Assembly (NCBI RefSeq): GCF_030762805.1 | Contig: NZ_CP129113.1 | Coordinates: 294,001-358,000 of the forward strand | DNA: 64,000 bases | Direction: 5' to 3' | DNA from: Aciduricibacillus chroicocephali | GTDB lineage: Bacteria; Bacillota; Bacilli; Bacillales; Amphibacillaceae | Shown: in pieces, positions 36,515 through 44,504 of the stretch | Layout: each line of letters starts with the position of its first letter | Numbering within the stretch: position 1 is the first letter of the stretch | Notes under the pieces: model-generated | Told to the model about the DNA's origin: nothing | Databases searched by the model: none | The model's input: the letters and a program-made list of their open reading frames with translations, nothing else | Translations under genes and position numbers: made by a program

Positions 36515-37492
36515 ATGCCAAGTACAGCTTCTTTGCACGGTCAAGCAACAGGAAACGCATCTACAACGAATCGTCCAACAATGCATTATGGTAAGAAGGA
36601 CGTTTTCGTATATCGCACATATGCAAAACCATTGAAGGCAAACAAACAGATTCCTGAGTCCAACTTCCAGGAAAGAAAGAACGTTCTTTTCGGAGTGGAC
36701 GTGCAAGTTGCGCTACATGGCCAGGAATTCCTTAAAAACTATACAGACGGTGACAACTCTACATGTGTTGCGACTGACTCCATGAGAAACTTCATCGAGC
36801 TTTCAGGCGGCAAGATCGAGTTCTCAACAATCGACGGTTTCCTCGTTGAAACGGCTAAAGGCTTCTTGAAGCAGTGGCCACATATCGAACAGGTTGACCT
36901 TGCTGGCCAGTCTGTAGAATTCGATGATGTACCAGTTGAAAAGAACGGCGTCATCGAGAACAGCGGCATCATGTTCCGCCCACGCAAGACTGAGCGCCCA
37001 CGTGCATCAGTATCTGTTCGCCGCAACGGTGACAACTTCGAGGTCGTGAACCATGTATCCGGTATTACAGATGTTCACTTGATGAAGATCACTGGAAGCT
37101 CCTTCAAGGACTTCATCCAGGATGAGTACACGAAGCTTCCTGAAAAAGAAGACCGTAACCTATTCATCTATGTTGATATCGACTGGACTTACAACAACCC
37201 TGAAGACGGTGCGAACCTTGACACGTCCAACTACGTGCCGGCTGAGCAGATCCGTGACATCGCGGCTACAGTCTTCCACGAGTTGAACGACCAGTCCATC
37301 CAGCATCTTGTATACGTAATCGGTCAGCGCATCCTTGAGCGTTTCCCACAGCTTAAAGATGTAAGCTACTACACAAACAACCGTACGCTTAGCGAAGTTG
37401 CTGAAGCATCCAACGGACAGGGCAAAGTATACACTGAGCCAACACTTCCATACGGTTTCCAGGCGTTCACAGTTACTCGTGACGATCTCTAA
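36515..37492 (+). CDS. uox4: Urate oxidase, copy 4
   Basis: Fourth uricase, 325 residues, complete and in frame. Lys27 and Thr87 are kept (YGKKDV, CVATDSM). It is the most altered of copies 2-5: Asp replaces the conserved Gly in SSFKGFIQDEY, the LVY(H/Q)IGL segment has become LVYVIGQ, and the final lysine is missing (stop follows RDDL). These sites are near the substrate domain or the tetramer interface in the family, so activity or assembly may differ. AGGGGG site; own terminator. Confidence 0.94.
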   Translation: MPSTASLHGQATGNASTTNRPTMHYGKKDVFVYRTYAKPLKANKQIPESNFQERKNVLFGVDVQVALHGQEFLKNYTDGDNSTCVATDSMRNFIELSGGKIEFSTIDGFLVETAKGFLKQWPHIEQVDLAGQSVEFDDVPVEKNGVIENSGIMFRPRKTERPRASVSVRRNGDNFEVVNHVSGITDVHLMKITGSSFKDFIQDEYTKLPEKEDRNLFIYVDIDWTYNNPEDGANLDTSNYVPAEQIRDIAATVFHELNDQSIQHLVYVIGQRILERFPQLKDVSYYTNNRTLSEVAEASNGQGKVYTEPTLPYGFQAFTVTRDDL

Positions 37493-37504
37493 AATAGAAA
37501 TAAC

Positions 37505-37546
37505 GAAAAACGCCGACCTCCGATGTACGGAGGTCGGCGTTTTTTA
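37505..37546 (+). terminator. Terminator of uricase copy 4
   Basis: A long GC-rich stem (AAAAACGCCGACCTCCG and complement) with a U-run. Confidence 0.9.
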
Positions 37547-37854
37547 TTGGAAATAAACAGATTAAATTAATTAAATGTCATATTTTGCAAACGTCTTGTA
37601 AACGACAAAAAATATTTATAAAAGAATAATTGTACAGTTTGCATATAAGGTTGTATATGTTTAACAAAAGTCGAAAGTTGACTATACAATTTGTACAAAT
37701 TGAATTGTAAGAATTGTTATTTGGTGATGATGACTCAAGCTCAACCTATCTAGTATTATGTAGTTACATCAAGTTGAGAGTTCTTCCAAGTAAGAACCAG
37801 CAACTTAGACCTTTTTGATTCTAAATTAACTACTCAATTAGGGGGATTTTTATT
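37547..37854 (+). promoter_or_regulatory. Leader region of uricase 5 with two motifs and hairpin
   Basis: No gene. TTGTACA-GTT-TGCATAT (37630-37646) and, inverted, TTGTACA-AAT-TGTATAG (37698-37682) each match the motif at 16 of 17 positions. At 37780-37797 GTTCTT-CCAAGT-AAGAAC is a hairpin followed by CAGCAACTTAGA, 57 nt before the start, clearly the counterpart of the copy 4 hairpin although arm bases differ. Confidence 0.55.
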
Positions 37855-38838
37855 ATGCCAAGCACAGCTTCTTTGCACGGTCAAGTAACAGGAAACGCGT
37901 CTTCTACAGACCGCCCAACAATGCACTACGGTAAGAAAGATGTATTCGTATACCGTACATATGCAAAACCTTTGAAAGCTAACAAGCAGATCCCTGAATC
38001 TAACTTCCAGGAAAGAAAAAATACACTTTTCGGTGTGGACGTACAAGTTGCGTTGCACGGTGAAGCATTCCTTAAAAACTACACAGACGGTGACAACTCT
38101 ACATGTGTTGCTACAGACACAATGAGAAACTACATCGAACTATCTGGTGGTAAAATCGAATATTCTACAATCGATGGTTTCCTAGTTGAAACTGCTAAAG
38201 GTTTCTTGAAGCAGTGGCCACACATCGAGCAGGTTGACCTTGCTGGCCAGTCTGTAGAATTTGATGATGTACCAGTTGAAAAGAACGGCAAAATCGAAAA
38301 CAGCGGCATCATGTTCCGCCCACGCAAAACTGAGCGCCCACGTGCATCTGTTTCTGTTCGCCGCAACGGTGACAATTTTGAAATCGTAAACCATGTATCT
38401 GGTATTACTGATATCCACTTGATGAAGATCACTGGAAGCTCATTCAAAGGCTTCATTCAGGACGAGTACACAAAACTTCCTGAAAAAGAAGATCGTAACC
38501 TATTCATCTATGTTGATATCGACTGGACTTACAACAACTTCGAAGACGGTGCGAACCTTGATACTTCAAACTACGTACCTGCTGAGCAGATCCGTGACAT
38601 CGCGGCAACTGTTTTCCATGAGTTGAACGACCAGTCTATCCAGCACTTGGTTTACCAGATCGGTCTACGCATCCTTGAGCGTTTCCCACAGCTTAAAGAT
38701 GTAAGCTACTACACTAACAACCGTACGCTCAGCGAAGTTGCACCTGCTGACAACGGAAAAGGTAAAGTATACACTGAGCCAACACTTCCATACGGCTTCC
38801 AGGCGTTCACAGTTACTCGTGACGACCTTAAGAAGTAA
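37855..38838 (+). CDS. uox5: Urate oxidase, copy 5
   Basis: Fifth complete uricase, 327 residues. Core and catalytic residues as in copy 3; N-terminal MPSTASLHGQVTGNASS. Differences: MRNYIEL for MRNFIEL, NNFEDG where all others have NNPEDG, and an extra C-terminal lysine (DDLKK). Codon use again points to high expression. AGGGGG site, own leader and terminator. With copies 3 and 4 it appears to be the product of the most recent duplications. Confidence 0.95.
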   Translation: MPSTASLHGQVTGNASSTDRPTMHYGKKDVFVYRTYAKPLKANKQIPESNFQERKNTLFGVDVQVALHGEAFLKNYTDGDNSTCVATDTMRNYIELSGGKIEYSTIDGFLVETAKGFLKQWPHIEQVDLAGQSVEFDDVPVEKNGKIENSGIMFRPRKTERPRASVSVRRNGDNFEIVNHVSGITDIHLMKITGSSFKGFIQDEYTKLPEKEDRNLFIYVDIDWTYNNFEDGANLDTSNYVPAEQIRDIAATVFHELNDQSIQHLVYQIGLRILERFPQLKDVSYYTNNRTLSEVAPADNGKGKVYTEPTLPYGFQAFTVTRDDLKK

Positions 38839-38854
38839 TAATTAGATGAATCCC

Positions 38855-38896
38855 AAGAACATCTTCCCAATCCAATTTGGGAAGATGTTCTTTTAT
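38855..38896 (+). terminator. Terminator of uricase copy 5
   Basis: AAGAACATCTTCCCAA paired with TTGGGAAGATGTTCTT, then TTTT. Confidence 0.88.
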
Positions 38897-38981
38897 ATTC
38901 AAGTCAATATATAAAAGAAGATAAAAGTCTTTGAAGTATTATTATATTATGGAATCATGAATAAAAAGGGGAGAATTTCAT

Positions 38982-39422
38982 ATGAACCAATTTATGAAAA
39001 GGGCATTGGAATTGGCAGCTCTTAATGCTCGAGATGGCGGGCAACCTTATGGAGCTGTTATCGTTAAAGAGAATAAAATTGTAGCAGAAGGAGTGAATAC
39101 ACTCCACAAAATATATGATATAAGTGGACATGCGGAATTGTTGGCAATGCGTAAACTTCAGGAAGAAATCCAAACGAATGATTTATCAGCTTACACAATG
39201 TACGCGAGTGGAGAGCCTTGCAAGATGTGCCAAAGTGCTATGTATCTAGCCGGATTACGCGATATTTATTACTCGCAATCAATGGAGGATGCGCTGGATC
39301 ATGGTTTTCCAGAAGAAGATTGTCTAACTTATGATAAATTGAGAGAATTAGCTGCTCATATGAAAAGAATTCCCTTAGAAGAAGGGCAAGAAGATCCTAT
39401 GGTAGTATGGGAAAATATATAA
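38982..39422 (+). CDS. Nucleobase deaminase, guanine deaminase-like
   Basis: Zinc hydrolase of the cytidine-deaminase fold, 146 residues. Zinc and catalytic residues: HAEL (His50, Glu52) and PCKMC (Cys80, Cys83). Size and the FGAVIVK-like segment (YGAVIVKENK) fit the Bacillus GuaD group, which turns guanine into xanthine and so feeds urate formation; the location inside the purine region supports that. Other nucleoside or tRNA-adenosine deaminases share the motifs, so the substrate is inferred. GGGGAG site before ATG. Confidence 0.8.
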   Translation: MNQFMKRALELAALNARDGGQPYGAVIVKENKIVAEGVNTLHKIYDISGHAELLAMRKLQEEIQTNDLSAYTMYASGEPCKMCQSAMYLAGLRDIYYSQSMEDALDHGFPEEDCLTYDKLRELAAHMKRIPLEEGQEDPMVVWENI

Positions 39423-39430
39423 GCAATTAA

Positions 39431-39447
39431 TTGTGCACATTGCATAA
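39431..39447 (+). promoter_or_regulatory. Purine-regulon motif upstream of the hydroxyisourate hydrolase gene (full match)
   Basis: TTGTGCA-CAT-TGCATAA, all fixed positions of the recurrent motif, nine nt after the deaminase stop and about 110 nt before the TATAAT at 39557-39562. Confidence 0.55.
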
Positions 39448-39556
39448 TATTATGTACAATGTAAATAAAAGATGTCATATTTTTGTCAAAATCGACAATA
39501 TGTTTTGTCTCTTTTTGTCTGAATTTACTAGTGACGGCTCGTCATAGGTAAGTTAT

Positions 39557-39735
39557 TATAATATTACCAAATTAATTGAAAACGCTATCATCCTTACCAA
39601 TACTGGTAGTAGGTGCTGGCGGCTTGATAGAAGTAGCAGCTTTTAGTAGAATGAACATTGGGAGTACTGAAGTTTCAGTAAAATCTTCAACCCCCAACAT
39701 CTGCCAAAGGGCATACATAAAAGGAGTGATAGTCA
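39557..39735 (+). promoter_or_regulatory. Promoter -10, cre site and structured leader of hiuH
   Basis: TATAAT (39557-39562) is followed at 39576-39591 by TTGAAAACGCTATCAT, which satisfies the CcpA cre consensus WTGNAANCGNWNNCAW at every position. Downstream the leader can fold into TACCA-ATAC-TGGTA (39595-39608), TTGGG...CCCAA (39658-39697) enclosing TACTGAA/TTCAGTA, and TGCC-AAAG-GGCA (39702-39713), ending at the AAAGGAG ribosome site. The folds are by eye. Confidence 0.6.
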
Positions 39736-40089
39736 ATGAGCTTGAGCACACACGTATTGAACGCTGCAAACGGTATTCCGGCTGAAGGTGTGAAGATTGA
39801 ACTTCACAGCATTGATGAGAGTGGTAACCGCAGCCTAATCAAAGAAGTAGTTACAAATGATGATGGTCGTGTAGATCAGCCAATCTTGTCAGCTGATGAG
39901 TCGAAGAAAGGCACATATGAACTTGTTTTCCATATTGGAGACTATTTCCGTGGCCGTGGAGAGAAACTTCCTGAGCCTGCGTTCATCGATGTAGTACCTT
40001 TGCGTTTCGGTATTTCAGATCCTGAAAAGCATTACCATGTACCACTTTTGGCTTCTCCTTGGACATACAGCACTTACCGCGGAAGCTGA
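39736..40089 (+). CDS. pucM: 5-hydroxyisourate hydrolase
   Basis: Transthyretin-like enzyme that opens 5-hydroxyisourate to OHCU, the second step after uricase. 117 residues with the N-terminal motif LSTHVLNAANG (catalytic histidine), GRVDQP, and the diagnostic C-terminus YRGS. Ribosome site AAAGGAGTG. Also called hiuH or uraH. It lies between the deaminase and the urate permease and has an unusually long leader with a catabolite-control site. Confidence 0.95.
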   Translation: MSLSTHVLNAANGIPAEGVKIELHSIDESGNRSLIKEVVTNDDGRVDQPILSADESKKGTYELVFHIGDYFRGRGEKLPEPAFIDVVPLRFGISDPEKHYHVPLLASPWTYSTYRGS

Positions 40090-40122
40090 TTGCTGATTCA
40101 GTCTAATGTTTTTTAATGATTT

Positions 40123-40185
40123 AAGGGCATCTTACTTGTGAAGAAAAGGGTAACCTGTCCACTTCCGAAGAAGATGCCTTTTTTT
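40123..40185 (+). terminator. Terminator of the hydroxyisourate hydrolase gene
   Basis: AAGGGCATCTT pairs with AAGATGCCTT (one bulged G) closing a long loop; a seven-U run follows. Confidence 0.7.
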
Positions 40186-40262
40186 CGCCCTTTCGCTGTC
40201 GAAAAATGCACTAATAGATAATTTTTTGTCGAAAATAACGTATTCTCTCTTGCTAAAACAAA

Positions 40263-40308
40263 AGGAAAGCGTTATCATTTTTTTAAGTCATAATTAAAGC
40301 GTTTACAT
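40263..40308 (+). promoter_or_regulatory. Two cre-like sites upstream of the urate permease
   Basis: AGGAAAGCGTTATCAT (40263-40278) and ATTAAAGCGTTTACAT (40293-40308) each miss the CcpA cre consensus WTGNAANCGNWNNCAW at one position. They lie 30 bp apart and 80-125 nt before the start. Confidence 0.6.
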
Positions 40309-40387
40309 TTTTGAAAGTTCAGGGCGTTTAAGCACTTGCAGCTGATAAATCTGAAAAAAATCTTTTACTACTATGGGGGGTTTCACC

Positions 40388-41734
40388 ATGAGCAAAGTTG
40401 ATGAAAAACTTGGCTTTGGCCAATCTACTATTCTTGGGTTCCAACACGTAGCAGTCATGTATGGCGGAGCGGTAGTTGTTCCAATCTTAATCGGTTCAGC
40501 AGTTGGGCTGACTAAGGAACAGCTTGTATTCCTAATTTCATATGACTTATTAACTTGTGGTATTGCTACTTTAATCCAAGCACTCGGTATTGGGAAGTTG
40601 TTCGGTATTAAATTGCCTGCATTAATGGCCATTTCCTTTGTTGTTGTAGGACCGGCAATATCGATAGGTAAGCTTTACGGTATACAAGGTATATTTGGAG
40701 CTGTTATTGTTTCAGGTTTAATTGTAACCCTTTTATCTCAGTTCGCTACGAAACTAGTTAAGTATTTCCCGCCAATTGTCACAGGTAGTGTTGTTCTGAT
40801 CATCGGTGTAACCCTGATGCCAGTTGCAATGGCAAATGCAGCAGGTGGTAACGGTGCTGCTGACTTTGGTAGTGGAAAGAACCTTGGAGTGGCAGCGTTT
40901 ACATTCGTTGCATTCCTCCTATTGAATCACTTTGGTAAAGGTTTCATGAAAAACGTTGCAGTTCTTATTGCACTAGTTGCAGGTACAGTATTTGCTTCGT
41001 TCTTCGGCATGGTTGACCCGACAGTTGTAAAAGATGCTGCATGGTTCACAGCAGTTAAACCATTCCACTTTGGTTTCCCGACATTCCATTTGTCAGCGAT
41101 TCTGACAATGACTTTAATTGGTATTATTATTATGGTTGAGAGTACAGGTGTATTCTTCGCTCTCGGTGAAGTTGCAGATAGGAAAGTAACTGGAGAAGAT
41201 GTTAAGAGAGGTTTGCGTGCTGAAGGTATTGCAGCTGTATTCAGTGGTATGTTCAACTCATTCAACCATTCAACATTCTCTCAAAACGTTGGACTTGTAT
41301 TGCTTACAAAGGTAGTAAGTCGCTATGTAGTCGCTACTGGTGGTGTTATTTTGATCATCATCGGTCTTGTGCCTAAAATTGCAGCCGTAACAACGATGAT
41401 TCCATCTGCTGTACTTGGTGGAGCTATGGTGCCAATGTTCGGTATGCTCTTGTCAGCAGCAATTCGGATGATTATGAAAGATGATCTTTCTAAGGCGTCC
41501 AACCAGCTTGTTATTGGTGTTGGTGTTGGTGTTGGACTTGCATGCGCAGGAGCTCCAGAAGCATTCAAGAACTTCAGTGATACTGGAAAGCTTCTTCTTG
41601 AAAGTGGTCCGGTTATGGGGGCAGCAGCAACCTTCCTATTGAACTGGTGGTTGAATGGTCCAAGTGATCACGCTGAGATTAAAGAAGAAAATGTAACTTT
41701 GCAAAATACTCAAACGGCTGAACATTCTGCTTAA
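40388..41734 (+). CDS. pucJ: Urate/xanthine permease, NCS2 family
   Basis: Nucleobase:cation symporter of 448 residues with 14 membrane helices, close in size to PucJ/PucK of Bacillus subtilis, which import uric acid. NCS2 motifs: FGQSTILGFQHVAVMYGGAV in helix 1 and the glutamine/asparagine segment FNSFNHSTFSQNVG. The ATG at 40388 has GGGGGG seven nt upstream. The setting next to the hydroxyisourate hydrolase and uricases indicates urate; xanthine is also possible. The pucJ name is by context; pucK is as likely. Confidence 0.88.
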   Translation: MSKVDEKLGFGQSTILGFQHVAVMYGGAVVVPILIGSAVGLTKEQLVFLISYDLLTCGIATLIQALGIGKLFGIKLPALMAISFVVVGPAISIGKLYGIQGIFGAVIVSGLIVTLLSQFATKLVKYFPPIVTGSVVLIIGVTLMPVAMANAAGGNGAADFGSGKNLGVAAFTFVAFLLLNHFGKGFMKNVAVLIALVAGTVFASFFGMVDPTVVKDAAWFTAVKPFHFGFPTFHLSAILTMTLIGIIIMVESTGVFFALGEVADRKVTGEDVKRGLRAEGIAAVFSGMFNSFNHSTFSQNVGLVLLTKVVSRYVVATGGVILIIIGLVPKIAAVTTMIPSAVLGGAMVPMFGMLLSAAIRMIMKDDLSKASNQLVIGVGVGVGLACAGAPEAFKNFSDTGKLLLESGPVMGAAATFLLNWWLNGPSDHAEIKEENVTLQNTQTAEHSA

Positions 41735-41757
41735 TTTCTAGAAATATGCCGATTTAA

Positions 41758-41800
41758 ATGACCGGAAGTTAGGGAGGCATTCTCCCGGGCTTCCGGTCAT
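41758..41800 (+). terminator. Probable terminator of the permease gene
   Basis: ATGACCGGAAG pairs with CTTCCGGTCAT around an inner GGGAG/CTCCC pair; the U-tract is poor. Confidence 0.55.
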
Positions 41801-41917
41801 ATGTTTATTAAACAACTAAATTTTCGAGAATCTATTGGAAGGTTCATTTAATAATAAAACTATCAATTGAGCGTAAAATCATGTATATTTAGAATAAAAG
41901 ATTAATGGGGTGTATGT

Positions 41918-42754
41918 ATGAAAAAAGGTTTTAGCGACGCGATGTTCGTCCCAAAGTGGAGTACGAAAAAGTTTCTTGAACTGTCCGGCAAAGCTGGCTT
42001 TGATGGAGTAGAACTGAATTTCCGTGAAAACGGCGGGGATCTTACTGACGATACAACCCTTGCAGACGCTAGAGAGATTGCTGATATGGCAAAAAGCTAC
42101 GGTCTTGAAATACCTTCCATCACGACGAGTCATCATAATGTATATGCGATTTCTGCAGGCGATCAGAAACTGCGCCAACGAGGCATTGACATTGCACGTA
42201 AGATGATGGAATTTGCTGCTGCGATGGACTGCCCAGTTATTCAAGTAGTACCTGGTGTTCCTTATGTTGACACACCGTATCAGAAAGGCTATGAATTGGC
42301 CCAGGAAGCACTTCGTGAACTAGGTGATGAAGCGAAATCCTTAGGTGTAACAATCGGTCTTGAGAACGTGTGCAACAACTTCTTGCACAGCCCACTAGAA
42401 TTTTCCCGCTTCCTCAATGAAATCAACCATCCGAATGTGAAATTCTATCTCGATAATGGGAACGCTCTGAAAACTGGTTTCCCTGAACACTACATGGAAT
42501 TAATGGGCGATCAGCTCTGCTGTGTCCACTTCAAAGATTACCGTATTAAATCAAACGATAATGTCGCACTATTGGACGGCGATATTGACTGGATTTCCCA
42601 AATGGAATGGCTTAAAAAGGTTAATTACGATGGTTATGTCATCAACACACCTGCTACACCATTTACTTATTGCCAAGAAAGACTTGTTGAGCAGTCTGCA
42701 CAGGACTTGAAGGCCGTACTGGGTCTACTTGAAAAAGTTGAAAATCCATCCTAA
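41918..42754 (+). CDS. TIM-barrel sugar isomerase/epimerase family protein
   Basis: Protein of 278 residues of the AP-endonuclease-2/xylose-isomerase-like superfamily. Metal-ligand patterns are visible: GLENVCN (Glu), YLDNGN (Asp/Asn), HFKDYR (His, Asp) and the C-terminal DGYVINT, where the usual final glutamate is not obvious. In purine-degrading bacteria related enzymes include hydroxypyruvate isomerase for the glyoxylate branch, which would fit the cluster, but glyoxylate carboligase is not here. Substrate unknown. Own terminator, convergent with pucR. Confidence 0.7.
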   Translation: MKKGFSDAMFVPKWSTKKFLELSGKAGFDGVELNFRENGGDLTDDTTLADAREIADMAKSYGLEIPSITTSHHNVYAISAGDQKLRQRGIDIARKMMEFAAAMDCPVIQVVPGVPYVDTPYQKGYELAQEALRELGDEAKSLGVTIGLENVCNNFLHSPLEFSRFLNEINHPNVKFYLDNGNALKTGFPEHYMELMGDQLCCVHFKDYRIKSNDNVALLDGDIDWISQMEWLKKVNYDGYVINTPATPFTYCQERLVEQSAQDLKAVLGLLEKVENPS

Positions 42755-42814
42755 TATTTATCTTCAGCAGGGACAATTTTAAGTACAATTGTTCGAAAAT
42801 ACGATATATTTAGC

Positions 42815-42856
42815 AAAAAGAGACACGCCATCAGAGTTGGCGTGTCTCTTTTTATT
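42815..42856. terminator. Bidirectional terminator between isomerase and pucR
   Basis: A 16-bp stem (AAAAAGAGACACGCCA and complement, 7-nt loop) with A- and U-runs on either side; it reaches into the pucR stop codon. Confidence 0.87.
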
Positions 42857-44504
42857 TACGCGGTACATCAAGCAAAGAACCGATTAGGAGTGCTACCCTT
42901 ACGCGAAGTGAATCGGAAGGATCCTGGAAAGAAAGTTCAGTAATGGCTTCTGTTTTTTCAATTCGATATTTTACGGTGTTTCGGTGAATGTATAATTTTC
43001 TGGAAGTCTCGGAAATCTCGCATTGTGAATCAAGGAAGACTTGAATAGTCTTAAGAAGTTCCTCGTCTTCTTTTGATTTAGGATAGGCGAGAGTCTTGAG
43101 TGTACTCTCATACAATTCCCGCAAATTGTTCATAGGAATCATACTCAAAAGTTCCTTGATTTCCCGTACCTTGTAGAAGCGGATAAAGCCATTCATCTTC
43201 AAATCATAACCGCTATTGATTGCCTCGACAGCTTCATGATAGGCAACAGGTATACTCTTTGGAGAGTGTACTTGATTGCTAATACCAAATGATAATGTGC
43301 AATCAGCTTCGATATGGCTTTGGGCCTTTTCAAGAAATGTTTTGATCAGTTGCATCTCATTATCCGTATACTCTTCAAACTGAAGGAGAAGAACAAAGTA
43401 TTTCTCTTTTGTGAAGAGAGTACCGATGAGATCCATATGAATCATCTCGTCTTCCAGAAGGTCATAAATGCTGTTATGAAGTTCACTGACCATTTTTTCG
43501 TGATTGTGCAGGCTAGTGTAGTCATCATCAGCTGGATCAATATTGCAGACAATGCATATTGTTTTGAGATCACCTTTTAATCCGTAATAATCACAGCGGC
43601 TCAAAATCTCGTTCTCCGAATTAATTCTTCCCTCAATAAGGTCTGCGAAGAAGTTGTTTTTATAGAGGCGGGCATTTTCCTCAATTGCCTGCTCTTTAAT
43701 GAGAGTAAATGAAATAACATTACATGCCTGCTCAATTGCCAACTGAGAAGAAGGATATGGCAATGACTGGGCATTTATGATGATTAGAATAGCCGGATGC
43801 TGGCGTTGTGTCTGGATGGGGAATGTTTTGACTGTCTTCTCCAGATCCGATGGAATATTAAAACTTGTTCCTTCTCTGGCAGCTGCTAGATTCTCGCGGA
43901 TTTTGGATATGATCTCTTCTTCTGCCTGTTTCATTGAAGCCTTGCGGAAGTCATGCCCGTATGCAAGTTTCTCACCACGGTGGTTCAAAAGCAGAACTGG
44001 TCTCTTCAGGAAGTAGCCAAGCTGCTCAACAATTGATGGTAGGCTGAAACCTTTAATGAGCATATCTGAGAATTCGTTATGAACATGAAGAGCATAATAG
44101 AGCTGTTCAGCCTTATGGTTGTTAAGGAAGTTAAGAATATGATAGGAAACTTCCCCGAGCGTGTACTCCATTGGCAAATCGATAATCGGAAAAGATAGTT
44201 CGTTCGCCAACAGTCTTACTTCCTCCGGCAGCTCCAACAGGAAACGCTTCATCTTAATGACAAGACCTGAACAATTCAGAGCGTTCATTTGCCTGATTAG
44301 ATCACAAAGCTTCTGAGGATCGTCTTTGAAGGCGTAAGCTGTTGTGAGAAGCAGGTGGTTCTCGTCTGAGAATTCGATGATGTCAGGGGCGTCGGAGATG
44401 TTGACGAATTGCACAGGGCGGGTGAGGCCACGGTGACCTGCAAGAACAGTCGCTTCTTCCATGCCTTCCAGAATAAACAGATCGTTAACTGTTTTTAACT
44501 TCAT
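42852..44504 (-). CDS. pucR: Purine catabolism regulator PucR
   Basis: Transcription factor of 550 residues with the PucR N-terminal domain (about 8-125, LFILEGMEEATVLAGHRGL), a central GGDEF-like/CdaR region and a C-terminal PucR-type HTH (RKLYIHRNTVKYRIEK). In Bacillus subtilis PucR activates the puc genes in response to allantoin-type inducers. It is divergent from pucF and surrounded by the genes it should control. A GAGG site lies 11 nt before ATG. The target motif is not necessarily the one known from Bacillus subtilis. Confidence 0.93.
   Translation of the reverse strand: MKLKTVNDLFILEGMEEATVLAGHRGLTRPVQFVNISDAPDIIEFSDENHLLLTTAYAFKDDPQKLCDLIRQMNALNCSGLVIKMKRFLLELPEEVRLLANELSFPIIDLPMEYTLGEVSYHILNFLNNHKAEQLYYALHVHNEFSDMLIKGFSLPSIVEQLGYFLKRPVLLLNHRGEKLAYGHDFRKASMKQAEEEIISKIRENLAAAREGTSFNIPSDLEKTVKTFPIQTQRQHPAILIIINAQSLPYPSSQLAIEQACNVISFTLIKEQAIEENARLYKNNFFADLIEGRINSENEILSRCDYYGLKGDLKTICIVCNIDPADDDYTSLHNHEKMVSELHNSIYDLLEDEMIHMDLIGTLFTKEKYFVLLLQFEEYTDNEMQLIKTFLEKAQSHIEADCTLSFGISNQVHSPKSIPVAYHEAVEAINSGYDLKMNGFIRFYKVREIKELLSMIPMNNLRELYESTLKTLAYPKSKEDEELLKTIQVFLDSQCEISETSRKLYIHRNTVKYRIEKTEAITELSFQDPSDSLRVRVALLIGSLLDVPRK

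Noticed and set aside
33881-38838. Uricase array as pseudogenes or assembly duplication
   Set aside because: All frames are intact, copies differ by many silent and some coding changes, and their leaders and terminators are largely different, so they are not copies created by assembly error.
39576-39785. 69-codon open frame overlapping the hydroxyisourate hydrolase start
   Set aside because: It starts at a TTG within the cre site without a ribosome site and runs into the true gene in another frame; the hairpin-rich sequence is better explained as a leader.
40090-40387. Purine riboswitch before the urate permease
   Set aside because: The purine aptamer loop motifs are not found; the leader instead carries cre-like sites.
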